From assembly GCA_964016985.1 (NCBI GenBank), contig OZ024827.1, forward strand, positions 77,950,335 to 78,014,334: a DNA stretch of 64,000 nt, in the 5' to 3' direction. Positions 44,334 through 55,310 of the stretch are shown one piece after another. Position numbers and translations under genes: made by a program. The notes beneath the pieces are model-generated. The model saw only the letters and a list, made by a program, of their open reading frames with translations, was not told the DNA's origin and did not search any database. Origin of the DNA: Anodontia alba. Lineage: Eukaryota > Mollusca > Bivalvia > Lucinida > Lucinidae. The first letter of the stretch is position 1; each line of letters opens with the position of its first letter.

Positions 44334-44829
44334 AGATGTATGAGCGGGATCCTTAATACAAGAACATACATTGATTTTCACAAATGTAGATCACAATGAC
44401 GTAGTTTTGAGGTATTTGACCTGCTGTTTTGGGCTTAACTCAACGCGCGGAAGTTAGCCTAGCTACTAGGCCAATATATAGGTATGTTTGTCACTTTTTG
44501 TTTACTTTTTATTTTCTTTTTTCATTTATATTCTACTTTTTGATTCAATGTTTAGCTAGTCTGTGGATGAACTTTTCTTCTGTGGTTGTCTCTGAAATAT
44601 ATTAGAAATCCAGACCATATTATCTATAGACTAGCCAAAGAGCTGAAAAAGCCAAAACATAAATATGTATATTTCTAAGCCTTGGGCTACTCGTGGTTAA
44701 GGAGCTGTGGTACGAACCCAGATCATTGATAGATTTTCACAAACGTAGGATACGGTGACCAAGTTTTCGTGGGAGGTGAGCTATTGTTGGATGAACACTG
44801 TGGAGATGTGTCAATGATTATAGAAATGT
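44334..44829. other. Unassigned sequence
   Basis: Nothing recognised. Both flanks are reversed MITE-A copies about 0.5 kb apart. Confidence 0.4.
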
Positions 44830-45103
44830 CATCGCGGAAACATGCCTATATAATTTTACCCCCTTAAACCCCACTTTTATATAGTAATACTTGGGTTTAC
44901 AGGGGTATACAGTATTTTTCTTACTTCTGCTCAAAACCATAGATTGTGGGTACTTGTTAGAACCGCCTCGTTGAGGCGGTTCTAACAGGTACCCACAATC
45001 TATGTTTTTGAGCAGAAATATGAAAAATATCAGAATTTTTATCTGAAAAATTTCAGTTTTTGGTGGTAAAATTTTCAATATATAATAGACATGTTTTCGT
45101 AAT
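44830..45103 (-). mobile_element. MITE-A, reversed, full copy with degraded ends
   Basis: CATCGCGGAAACATGCCTAT to ATGTTTTCGTAAT; core GAACCGCCTCGTTGAGGCGG intact, CCCC/GGGG box intact. Confidence 0.85.
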
Positions 45104-45960
45104 ATAAAATAATACACAAACCTGAACACCAGACCACATGTCAACTTTCGCAGAAGTACATCATGGTGAACAATACAGTCAGTGGACATAATTATCTGCC
45201 CCTTTGTGACTTTGCAGCTTATTTCAATGTAGAACATTTTATTAAAAATTCTACACATCACCTTGCAGAAGTAAGGTTCAGGAAAAATACACGAGATTAA
45301 ATCTAAAAATAAAACGCCATAGTCAAATAAATTTGATGAATTTTGCCCTTTCAGTAAGGGAGCTGTTACGATTTAAAGCGAGCGTAAATTCTCAAAATTC
45401 AAGATATCCGTTGGCATTTATGATGACGTCGCCTTTGCCTACGGAACATAGCGGCAAAATCCTTCAGCTGTACCCATGTATGTTAAGGTATAATGAAAAT
45501 ACGGTAAGAAAGACATGATTTTCTGACGACATGCTTATATCTGGAGCACATGTATGCCTTTCATTCTTTGACAGCTGACATTTCAAAATTGTGTAGTAAT
45601 ATTGTTATGTGTCTTGTAATACCGGTTGACATTTATCTAGTATTATATGAAAAGCTTTCGCCTACGTCAATTTGGAAGAAAACAAAACGAAATATGTAAT
45701 CAGGCTAGTGGCACAGCAATAAAAATCTTTAACTCATTAATCATTATAGTGTCTCAAAGATGGACCTTTGCCAACAGTGTAGACCTAGACTGGAAGCCTC
45801 AGACTTTAATATTGAATCGGTGCATTACATTGGCATTTCCCTATAATTTGGACCCTCGCGTTCCCCTAAAATATATAGTGAAAACCTGGGTATACGGGGT
45901 CAGCTAACTAGACGATCTTGCACGACCCGGAGTTAAGTCAGGACTTACGGGAAGTACCCT
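45104..45960. other. Unassigned sequence
   Basis: No supported gene or repeat. Confidence 0.4.
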
Positions 45961-46590
45961 ATAATCACTATGTCCAATCGTCCGTCCGTAATCAGTTTGT
46001 GACAATCGCCATAAACCGCTTAGAATAGTTTCATAATTTTTGGCATACTGATACATATGTTGACAAGATCTAACCAATGGCATTATCAAATGCCAGATTT
46101 CTTTATCAATAACCGCGCCCAAGCATGTCCGTCCGTAATCAGTTTGAGAAAATTGCTTTAACTTTTTAACCGCTCGGAATATGTTGATTATATTTGACAT
46201 GCAGATACATATTAACAGGATCCAACCAATGAAATTGTCAAGTTCCAGATCTCTTTATAAATAGCCCCACAGGGGCGCGTCCGTCCGTAATCATTTTGGG
46301 AAAATCGCTATAACTTTTAAACTGCTTGGAATATTTTGATAATTGTTGACTTGCAGAAACATATACCTTACCAATGAAATTGTCAATTCCTGATTTCTTT
46401 AAATATAGCTATTAATAGCCTCGCCGAGGCAAAAAAGAAATGTGAAAATACGATAACTGAAATAACACCCAAACTGTTGGTAATAGTTTGGTATTATTGG
46501 ACGTGGTATTGATAGATACAAAACCTATAAACAATAAAATTGTCAAATGCCAGATTTCCTTACAGATAGCCTCGCCGAGGCAAAAATGTA
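45960..46590. mobile_element. pearl-like array, ~150 bp units with TCCGTCCG starts
   Basis: GTCCGTCCGTAATCAGTTT recurs at about 45980, 46137 and 46279, followed by TTTAACCGCTCGGAATAT, ATACATATTAACAGGATC and CCAATGAAATTGTCAA. Two later units instead carry GCCTCGCCGAGGC (46418, 46569). ACGG-type steps sit at each unit start rather than in one block. Confidence 0.6.
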
Positions 46591-46599
46591 AAAAAATAT

Positions 46600-46990
46600 T
46601 AAACTGGAAGTACTGTTACTTCTAATATTTAATTACAACATCATGCTGTTAGGATTACATTTATATACATTCCTGTGTAATTTCTTCACCTATGATGTTT
46701 TATCACCGATGATTAGAATTGGTAAATGAGTATAATCATATCAATGCGTTTTTGCGGGTTGTGCACCTTAGCGTTAGTTGATTTCTGTTTTTAAAAATCC
46801 AATATGTTTGCTTTTTTTCATGAAGCACTGTTTAAATCTCTATAAATATTAGGCATTTTCCTAGTTTATTAAAACAACATGCTATTGTACAGAAGGATGC
46901 ATTTTGCATTGGCATTTTAATGTAAATCTATATTTCTTATCGTAGGTTTTAGCCATAAAAATCACAGAAGCAGGTATATTTAACGTTCCT
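46600..46990. other. Unassigned AT-rich sequence
   Basis: No recognisable feature. Confidence 0.4.
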
Positions 46991-48600
46991 AATGGGACTG
47001 TCACATTGGCGTATGAGCCAGACGTGCGCCGGGCGTTTTGTAAAAAAAAAATAAAAAAAATGACAAAGTCCCAACAGTCTGGGACTCATTAGGAATCTTG
47101 ACCATATACGCGTCGAATATGTTATGGAGGCGTTCAGCGCAAGTTTCGGACGTTTGCAGGGCGCCTCTGTAACGTGCCCCAAGCATGCGTCAATCGCGCG
47201 TTTAACGTATACAACGCACCTGCAACGTGCGTGTAACGTGCCTGTGGCGTATCAGACGCGTATTCTGACATTTCAAATGCCTGAGTACGATAACAGCTCT
47301 GCATACACAATATCATGAGTACTGGTATAAACGGTTTGTTGTTTGGCAGTTGAATTTAAAATTTTCAAGATGCAAGACCTACTCGTATGTATTGATAACT
47401 ACGTTACTACTTGAAGAACGACAAAACACAACTAGAACAGGTCGCGTTCCTCAAGTCCTTATTCATAGGGCTATTACCTGTGACAGTTTCAAGGTTGTAG
47501 CTTAAAAAGCCTATGAGCAGTTGTGTGACAATCAAATAAAGGACCCGACATCCTACTTTTTTACCTCTAGTGACCCCCAGACATGCCCGCGGGGCAAAAG
47601 TTTGCACCACTGTATTCTACTTTTTTTTTATCTTTGATTTGATATGCAACATGACTATGTTTGTAAAAATGGATTTTGGACCCTTCGGGGCTACACCCTT
47701 CCCCCACCCACCCCGGCTCTGCTCGCTGGCGTACATCAAAATTTCGAATGTGTTCCTCCAGTCCTCATTCATAGGGCTATTACCTGTGACAGTTTCAATG
47801 TTCTAGCTAAAAAAACCTAGGAGTTGTGTGACAATAAACAAAACACCCAAAAATTCTACTTTTTGACCTGTAGTGACCCCCAGACATGCCCCGGGGCCAA
47901 ATATATGCACCACTGTATTCTATTCTTCATTACCTTCGATTTGATATGCAACATGACTATGTTTGTACAAAATGGATTTTAGACCCTTCGGAGACACAAC
48001 CCCCTGGCCCTGCCCCCAGGTGTTACATCTAAATTCCAAATGTGTTCCTCCAGTCCCCATCCAAAGGGCTATCGCTTGTGAAAGTTTCGAGATTCTAGCT
48101 TAAATAGTCTAGGAGTATTGGTGTGACATTACAGACGGACGGACGGACGGACGGATCGACGGACGGGTATTCCCAATATTCCCGCTTTTTCTTCGAAAAG
48201 CGCGGGGATAAATAGCAAGCGGCGTGTGTGCTGCGTCCCTGTTATACGCACTGGTGGCGTCAGCAACGCTAGACACATGTCACTACACGCTTTGCATACG
48301 CCCAAGGCTTTCCACAAGCACGCTTGTCGCCCGGTCCACGCTTGGGACACATCCCAGACCGTCAGTGATACATCTCGACTTTTGGCTATTCGCCAGTGTG
48401 CGTCATAATCTGCGCTACTCGATCGCCAAAAGCACGCCCACAACTCGCTCTAAACACGTTCAACATCAATTTTACAAGGAAAGACAAGACCTATACGTCC
48501 GAGATTTCTAACGCGTCCAAGCGTATTGGGACTTCGTCATTTTATTTTCAAAACATCCGGCACACGTTTGGCTCATACGCCAATGCATGACAGCCCCATT
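46991..48600. mobile_element. 1.6 kb element with long CpG-rich inverted repeats around a pearl-like core
   Basis: Left AATGGGACTGTCACATTGGC and right GCCAATGCATGACAGCCCCATT are inverse ends. Inside, GGCGTATGAGCCA and CCGGGCGTTTTG on the left match inverted TGGCTCATACGCC and CAAAACATCCGG on the right. The similarity weakens inward over roughly 350 bp per arm, with many ACGCGT/GCGCGT steps. The centre (47435-48215) is a pearl-like element. No clear target duplication. Confidence 0.65.
47435..48215 (+). mobile_element. pearl-like element, ~300 bp core units
   Basis: Units marked by GTTCCTCNAGTCC...AGGGCTATTACCTGTGACAG recur at 47448, 47753 and 48043, the last partial. Then come a (GACG)n microsatellite (48133-48167), TATTCCC and a hairpin CGCTTTTTCTTCGAAAAGCG (48183-48202) followed by GGGGATAAAT. 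The 3' layout equals that at 61356-61425 although the core is unrelated. Confidence 0.7.
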
Positions 48601-48624
48601 GATTTTGATACAGCTATGTGCTCA

Positions 48625-48867
48625 GGGCCCAGATGTTCAAAGCGTCGTTAGCTTAACGAGCTCGTTAAGGGTCATTTTGTTAACTGTTTTAGCGGATTCA
48701 ATATCCAATATTCTGATATTTTTTGCTCAAAAAATGTGAGTAGCTTTTGCACTATAAAGCTTTTCACAATTTTTCAGCAAACAATTTCAGCATATTTGCG
48801 TATCACTCGATGTAAATTTTAACGAATCGTTAACTAACGACGTCGTTTGCTTTGAACAACTGGGCCC
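48625..48867. mobile_element. MITE-H, copy 1, GGGCCCAG ends
   Basis: GGGCCCAGATGTTCAAAGCG with TCGTTAGCTTAACGA on the left and the inverse GCTTTGAACAACTGGGCCC on the right. 243 bp, no ORF. Copy 2 is at 62782-62968. Confidence 0.8.
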
Positions 48868-48931
48868 AGGTCGTGTAGAGGACATCTAACGCATTTAGGA
48901 GCTAACAATAAAGCATATTCTGATTAGTTCC

Positions 48932-49224
48932 TTGGGGTGGTCGGGTGGTGCGAAGGCGTCGTGTATCTTACGTCACCGGGGCGTCCAACTGATATTGGCT
49001 TACAGTTGGGCAAGGCCTGCTATCCTTGTAGCAGGTAAGGGTAGATGGGGAATATTTTTATTTCTTCTGTTTCTTCACTTTCATTCCTGTTCCTTTCTTC
49101 CCTGTCCCTCTCTTTAATCTCTTCTACTATCTCTTCTATCACTTTTCTCCCTTTCTCTGGGAGACGACACAAAATGACCCACAAGGGTTGACGTGTCGTT
49201 AAACCCCAACACAATCAATCAAAA
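48932..49224 (+). mobile_element. SINE with perfect 13 bp target duplication
   Basis: Flanked by TCTGATTAGTTCC on both sides (48919-48931, 49225-49237). The 3' end GTGTCGTTAAACCCCAACAC and CAATCAATCAAAA tail resembles the end of the SINE at 38665, so the two may share a tail recognised by one LINE. The head is GC-rich and lacks a clear B box, so its tRNA origin is uncertain. A pyrimidine-rich TTCTTTC/CTTCTTCC tract fills the middle. Confidence 0.8.
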
Positions 49225-49239
49225 TCTGATTAGTTCCCC

Positions 49240-49840
49240 TTATACATGTATAAACTTGTGATAATAAGCACCAGCCAATGTACTTACATTAAACATAAAT
49301 GAAGTTAAGTCACATGAGCTATTAGTATATAATATTCACATACTTGTAGAATTCCGTCTCATCAAAATACGATCAAACGCAACTGCTCAGCGTATTAAAT
49401 GCGAAATATTACATAGCAGAAATTTGAATATTAGTGTAAAGCATTATTAAATGCGTTCTTATCTAGTAATTGACTAATATTAAGGGGTATTGATACACAT
49501 TCAGGGAAGACAATTTTGTCAGAATTGTTTTGCTCCCTTCTATTAAGTGATGTACTCCATACGGAAAAAAGGCTCCCTCTGAGATCTTTCCTAATAGAGT
49601 AGACCCCATTTCAAAAGGAACTTGGTATACAGAAAAGCAAACCGGAAGTCTAATGTGTTGTCTTTCTTGGCGGGAATGGCGATAAATCTACCAAGTGTAT
49701 CCAATCCCCGTAATTATTATTTCTCGTATAACGACCGTTTGTGTATTACCATATTTACCGTAAGTAATCAGACACACTGACTCCTTACCATACATGTCCT
49801 AAACTCTGAACATTTTACTAGTCTTGTGTCTAAACGTTCC
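49240..49840. other. Unassigned sequence
   Basis: No recognisable element. Confidence 0.4.
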
Positions 49841-49849
49841 TGATTGAGT

Positions 49850-49920
49850 GCAAACAGTGAAGACCCTGATCAGACGCTGCGATCTGCAGCGTCTGATCAG
49901 GGTCTCCACTGTATGCACAG
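49850..49920. repeat. Palindromic GCAAACAGT/GATCAG variant, near-perfect
   Basis: TGCAAACAGTGAAGACCCTG to CAGGGTCTCCACTGTATGCA around GACGCTGCGATCTGCAGCGTC. Confidence 0.8.
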
Positions 49921-50158
49921 GCATTTCTATCAGTTATACAGGGTACAAAGGTACGCTGTAAATAAACCTGCCGTTTCAATTAGATATTATTACCTATAAA
50001 GACATGATATTAATGTCTCACTTTTATTTGTATATAGACCTTCTAAATATGTATTACGTATTTGACATTAAGTTAAGAAACTGAATATGTAAACGGTTTA
50101 CTTAATAACTATAGTTTTAAAGTACTAATTTGTTAACCCCTAAAATATTGCTATTTTT

Positions 50159-50250
50159 CTTATGTCTCCACAAAATTATATGAAATGGGTAGTCATTAGA
50201 AGCGCATCGCAGAGGCACAAAATATGTTTTCGTTGAGAAATTAGAAAGGA
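50159..50250. repeat. Free hairpin module M, right arm deleted
   Basis: CTTATGTCTCCACAAAATTA and TAGTCATTAGAAGCGC on the left arm. On the right only GAGGC, ACAAAATATGTTTTCG and GAGAAATTAG remain. Not embedded in a recognisable MITE. Confidence 0.6.
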
Positions 50251-50355
50251 ATATAAGCTTAGTATCCTTTTTATTTAGAGTTATGCTAGTTATCGGATTT
50301 TCACCATAGAATACAGGGCACTTAAGAAAAGATTAGGCCATAAAGCAAATTAAGA

Positions 50356-50440
50356 CAAAAAAAAAAAAAAAAAAAAAATAAATAAAATAAAAAAAAAATA
50401 AAATAAAATAAAATAAAATAAATAAATAAATAAATAAAAT
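50356..50440. repeat. A-rich (AAATA)n/(TAAA)n tract
   Basis: Poly(A) followed by AAATAA and TAAA units. Confidence 0.9.
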
Positions 50441-50864
50441 TCAGTCTGAAAATCGATGATAATCATAAGAATAAAAGTAGGTTTAAAATGGCAGTGTTCT
50501 GAAAAAAAAAGTCACTTAATGATGTAGACCTTCGCATACTCTTCTTATTTTCACTTCTTATTACGGGGAACATAGGGGGTGTATTTCTTATACTTGTTTA
50601 AGTACGATAATGAGTTTACCTTTCCTATTATTGTGTTAAATTCCATCCATATCAGACTGTTAGTGCCTGGCCACCTATATCTTTGGTTGGAGCCACCTTG
50701 GAAGTACTAGTGTTTTGACCTCACTATGTCAATATTTGTCATGATTTGATGCCAAATATCTTGTCGTAACGTCCTATGTATCCATGCTTTTACTCTGTGC
50801 CATGGTTTTAAAAATCGATTCTTTTATTGTGGTTCCATGGATATAATGTCAGTCAGTGCAAGAT

Positions 50865-50899
<35 letters not shown>

Positions 50900-51025
50900 A
50901 AAATGAAAGTATAAGTAGTTTGGAGACAGGTTTTCAACAAAAGATGCAAATTTCACAATATTGTTATCAAACATTAATTATCATAATAACATTGTGTGTC
51001 AACTTCATTATATATTTTTTTTCAG
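50441..51025. other. Unassigned sequence, candidate intron
   Basis: No exon recognised. Poly(A) at 50869-50897. The final stretch TATATATTTTTTTTCAG (51009-51025) is a good polypyrimidine tract and acceptor for the exon that follows. Confidence 0.4.
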
Positions 51026-51101
51026 TGGTTGCTTATACCGCTTTCTTTTTTGTTCTTTCTGATTCTAATCGCATTTGTTATTTCTGCAATTACTTTAAAA
51101 G
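51026..51101 (+). CDS. Candidate penultimate exon, transmembrane segment of an unknown host protein
   Basis: The exon is bounded by a strong acceptor (TTTTTTTTCAG|TGG) and donor (AAAAG|GTAACG). In frame it encodes 25 residues beginning WLLIPLSFLFFLILIAFV and ending ITLK, an uninterrupted hydrophobic stretch long enough for one membrane span with a basic residue at its cytoplasmic side. It ends with one spare base (phase 1), which fits exactly the two-base start of the exon at 51277. Upstream exons are not recognised within the window. The protein family is unknown to me. Confidence 0.4.
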
Positions 51102-51276
51102 GTAACGGTGGGGTTTCGATCGAATTCAATACTTTTTATGACTGTTACTTGGCCACCGGGGATCAATTGGTGGCTTTCTTTTGCTTTAATATTCCAGTGA
51201 TATTGTTTGACACCCCAGAGACCTCCTAGTGTCTCAACACGCTCTGTCTCTTGTCCTCATTTTTGCTTCATTATAG

Positions 51277-51413
51277 GCTTTACCTTTGGTTTATTTGTTG
51301 CTCGTTATGATTCATGGATGAGTTCCAAGACAACCACGCGGACCAAACAAATATATGATTTTACCACTATTGAAGCTGAGGTCGAGGATTGGGATTCCGA
51401 AAAGCTAGCTTAA
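51277..51413 (+). CDS. Candidate terminal exon, cytoplasmic tail of the same protein
   Basis: An acceptor TTTTTGCTTCATTATAG|GC closes a 175 bp intron. The joined codon GGC opens GFTFGLFVARYDSWMSSKTT and the frame runs about 45 residues to TAA at 51411-51413. The tail is first basic/Thr-rich, then acidic (EAEVEDWDSEKLA), with a tyrosine in KQIYDF. A membrane span followed by a short charged tail is the plan of a type I surface protein. No AATAAA is evident before family G repeats begin about 25 bp downstream. It could also be a pseudogene fragment. Confidence 0.4.
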
Positions 51414-51437
51414 GATCAACAATAATTTATTACAGAA

Positions 51438-51623
51438 ACAGGTAAGACAAAAGTCCAGGGAGTGCCACAATCACAAACCGCAGCCCTTCCCAGACACCAA
51501 GACGAAGAGGAAACAGACAAAACCAAACAAGCACAAATCAAACAAACGTACGAAAAGCACTAAAATTAGCTCTCCCTTCCCTAAGCGAGGTAATCGCAAT
51601 GCTAAAAGGACTGAAAAAAAGAA

Positions 51624-51659
<36 letters not shown>

Positions 51660-52145
51660 ACACACACACTAACAAAATAACACACGGTAAGACAAAACAA
51701 ATCGCCTCTTAGAATAAACCACAAAGCAACAGAGAGTAAGACTAACACCGGGACCACCACCTTAGTACGGTCAGTAGACTAAACCACCGTGGGTGAGGAG
51801 GGGGGGGGGGGAGCGGGTGGGAGCGAAGGGGGCGGTTAAAGTACTTTTAAGGCCAGCCAACTTCAGCATGTGTCCCGATGCTACTCCTAACACAACTAGT
51901 AAAACAGAAAGCAAAATGGACAGCTGCTGAAGGTGACCAAAACGCTAGCATCACAACACAACTAGTAAAACAGGAAGCAAAGCGGGCAGCTATTGAAGAC
52001 GGTGACCACAACGCTAGCATCACAACACATATAGAAAAAACAAAACAAAAAAAAAACAAAAAAACAGAAAGCAATGAGGGAACCACAAAGCTACAGAGAG
52101 TAAGAACAACACCAGGACCACCGCCTTAGAACAGACCGGTCCAAG
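51438..52145. repeat. Family G repeat, long copy
   Basis: GGGAGTGCCACAATCACAAA, CCAGACACCAAGACGAAGAG, CACTAAAATTAGCTCTC, GAGGTAATCGCAATGC, then poly(A), GGGACCACCACCTTAGTAC, twice AACGCTAGCATCACAACA, and GACCACCGCCTTAGAACAG. These blocks recur in the same order at 55800-56440 and inverted at 54770-55060. Type unknown; A-rich internal tracts suggest retroposon copies. Confidence 0.65.
51617..51659. repeat. Poly(A) tract
   Basis: About 40 A residues inside family G, followed by CA units. Confidence 0.95.
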
Positions 52146-52439
52146 GCGGTACTTTTATTGTTGTATTTTTATTAATTGTCCTGTAGTGTTTCACTTACGA
52201 ATGCTTTCTTTTAACACTTATGTTAGTTTAAGATATATTCAGTTAAGTTTGGGTAATAAAGTTGCCACCTTTTTTTGGGAAAGGGTTGCCAACTCCTCTT
52301 GCCATCTTTTCTTTTTCTTGCGGCTCTTTAATTGTATTTGTCTGTCTTTCCCTTTGATGTTGTAAACTTGATTTGGGTCTCATTGTATTAGTTCCTGGGT
52401 TCATTTATTTACTTTACATCTCGTTTAAACACCCCTAAG

Positions 52440-52640
52440 TAGATGTTTCGTCTTACTGTTCCAAGGCGGTGTCTGTGTTGCAGTTCTTTGTTTCTGTGCC
52501 GGTTATTGCAAGTGTACCTTTCTGTATTACCATTGTTTTTTTCCTTTACTCTTGTTTCGCTGCCTCGGAAAGGTTGTGCTTTATGATTGTGGCATTTCCT
52601 GGGTACCTCTCTACATATCCTTTTGGAAAAGAAAAAGGTA
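52440..52640. repeat. Family G repeat, inverted partial copy
   Basis: CCAAGGCGGTGTCTGTGTTG and GATTGTGGCATTTCCTGGGTA are the complement of family G blocks. Confidence 0.55.
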
Positions 52641-52656
52641 AGAAAAAAAAAAAAAA

Positions 52657-52697
<41 letters not shown>
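52640..52697. repeat. Poly(A) tract
   Basis: More than 50 A residues broken by a single C. Confidence 0.95.
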
Positions 52698-52739
52698 AGA
52701 CGCTTTATTCCTTTCTTATATCTTTGATACGTTAAATAA

Positions 52740-53690
52740 TATTTTTGCCTACACATGTATAATGGCGAAATGTTAACGCTTTCATGCTCTTAATAATACT
52801 GCATCTCATATCAGCATGCCTGATCAAGTCATTTATGTAATTCCTGTCACGGAATAAAAAAAAAGTTATTATATGCAATTATTTCTATACTCTAGGTTAT
52901 TATTACCTTTACTGTATATTTTTATTAGCACAAAACTGAGCACATGGGAATGAATACACTTTTAGGGGCGTCATCTCTATCAAAGCAACTATATCAAAGT
53001 GTTTCGTCCTGCATTTTTGTAAATTGGTCTACTCTAAAGGAAAATAATTTGCCTCTAAAGAACAAATTATTTTCAATTAGACCTCCTTTGAGAAGGGGTT
53101 TTGCTTGCACAAACGCAAACATGGATTTCGAAAATATTTTCTCGCATTAAAAAAATGATGGAAAATCTGGCAACTGTATCAAAGCCCCATAAATACTTAC
53201 CACTCCATCAAATGGGCGTAACTATAATGGTTATGAAATATGACGGCTTCCTGTCATGCGTTTGTTTGATCTGAACATGAAAATATGTAATTGTCATTCC
53301 ATATCCTGATTAAGTGATAGTTCTTATCCAGTTACCTCATACGTGAAAGACTACTTGACAGGGCAGCAATTTCGATTATTGATTGCTATCTGTTAAATGT
53401 TGCAACAAGCAAAGGGAGGATTTGCGCGCCATGCGGTTTATGTGGTTTAACTCAGGGCTGAGGGCAGTACATGTAAAATTACATGTTATACATGTAAAAT
53501 ATGCTAAAGTACCTCTCCACCAGCTCGAAAATCTTGCTGTTGACCGTCACAATGCGATACTTCTATTTCAGTTCCTTTTTGTTTGCTTATTGTCTTTTGA
53601 AGAAATTGAGTGCAAATTCTTTCTTTTAAAATAGATTCTTTCACAAAGGGATTTTGTGTACATGGAAGCAAACAAATATTCAATAACTGT
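52740..53690. other. Unassigned sequence
   Basis: No supported gene. The 83-residue frame at 53383-53634 has no family signature and may be diverged family G. Confidence 0.35.
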
Positions 53691-53890
53691 AGTTACCCAG
53701 GAAAGGACACAATCAAGAAGCTCAGCCTTCCCGAGGATTCAAAAGAATAATAGATTAGGGACAAATAATGACAAGACACAATGAAACATATGCAATAATA
53801 GAATATAAAGAACAGCAACAGAACCTTGGTCCCATTACTGATATTCATAATTAGATACCAACAAAGCTGTTTAACCATTTCTTCAGATAC

Positions 53891-53938
53891 CTTTCCAAAC
53901 AGTGTAGACCCAGATGTAACGGCTCTACACTGTTTGTT
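53891..53938. repeat. Palindromic CAAACAGTGTAGA variant
   Basis: CCAAACAGTGTAGACCCAG and its inverse CTACACTGTTTG around ATGTAACGG. Confidence 0.75.
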
Positions 53939-54325
53939 ATTCTATTATTGATTTTTGATTATACCCCGATTTGCAACAATGGATAGGTCCAAATTTTGTG
54001 ATGGGTGAGCATATGTCACACTAGGGGGTGAAAGGGTTTAAAAGGTACCGGAAGGATCTGTAGAACAATCGCTAGTATCCAGATCCACCAAGAGAAGACG
54101 AGGTGCGAACATACGCTCGACATTACAATTCACACGTACAGCAACACCCCAGTAGACAATAGAATGATCTACAGGACAAACAAATACGACGATACTCAGA
54201 AAAGTCTAAAATTACGGAGCAAAACCCTCTCAAGGCACCAGATAAAGTATAAATTACATGAAGTGACAACATAAAACAACACGTCATCGATTCAGAACGA
54301 AATAATGATAACGAAAGGAGCCACA

Positions 54326-54372
54326 ACGTCAGGAAATATACCTTCGTACATGTGCGCCCATCGAAGATTGAG
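54326..54372. mobile_element. MITE-B, left-end fragment
   Basis: ACGTCAGGAAATATACCTTC and CATGTGCGCCCATCGAAGATTG match the MITE-B left end; the rest is missing. Confidence 0.6.
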
Positions 54373-54769
54373 ATCTCTTCATTGGAAGTATTTGGATTGC
54401 CGGGGATGCAAAGTTCCTTTGACTTGGCCCGCCATGGTTCAGCTATTGGTTTCGTTAACTGGCTCTCAATGGTGGATAATTAGCCAATAGTACTCGCCTT
54501 TGTTTATCATAATGATTTATTTGATTTCTATGACGCTATGATGCATCGACTGAGCTGGGAGCCATTATGCGAACCGAATTTTTATGTATTTCTGTATTTA
54601 AGAGTAGCATCGGGACCCAGGATGAAGTAAGTCGACTATAAAAGTGCTTTAATAAACGTCTAAAAGACTAATTTGGAAACAAAGAACACACCACGGCTTA
54701 GAAAATGGGAATCTCGGTTTTATTGAGATTCTGCATAAGCAGTACCCGGGCAGTTTATACCACTGACCG

Positions 54770-55060
54770 TTCTTAGGCGGTGGTCCCTGTGTTGCACTTT
54801 CTCTGTGTATGTTTGTGGTTATTTCAACGAGGCGATTTATATTAACCTTGTCTTGCAAGGTTTTCAGCCCTTTTAGCATTGCGATCACCTCGCTCGTGGA
54901 AGAGAGAGCTGATCTGAATGCTTTTCGTGTCTTTGTTTGTTTTGCTAGTGTTGGTTTGTGTCTTGTTTCTCTTCCTCTTGGTGTCAGGAATTGGCTGCGA
55001 CTTGTAATTCTGGTACTCCCTGGACTTTTCTTTTAATTCGTTTACTTTGTTTGTTCCCGG
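54770..55060. repeat. Family G repeat, inverted copy
   Basis: TTAGGCGGTGGTCCCTGTGT, TTTTAGCATTGCGATCACCTC, GGTGTCAGGAATTGGCTGCG and CTGGTACTCCCTGG are complements of blocks in the copies at 51438 and 55800. Confidence 0.65.
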
Positions 55061-55232
55061 AAGAGTTAGGATGAGGTGAATTGTGTCCTTCATTCCGCAG
55101 GCGACCAACCTAAGCTTCTCTTCCGATGCAATTTTAATCATAAGTAATGCATAGATATGCATAGAGATCTCCTCACTCAGCAGCGAATCAACACAGTAGT
55201 AGATATAAACCCAAAATGAATGACTCCGATAC

Positions 55233-55310
55233 AAAAAAAAAAACAAAAACAAAAAAACAAAAAACAAAAACAAAAAAAAACAAAAAAAAAAAAAAAAAAA
55301 AAAAAAAAAA
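55233..55310. repeat. A-rich (AAAAAC)n/poly(A) tract
   Basis: AAAAAC units grading into more than 30 A residues. Confidence 0.95.

Noticed and set aside
48133..48167. Could the GACG repeats be a CRISPR-like or telomeric array
   Set aside because: A simple tetranucleotide microsatellite without spacers, in the expected place of a pearl-like element.
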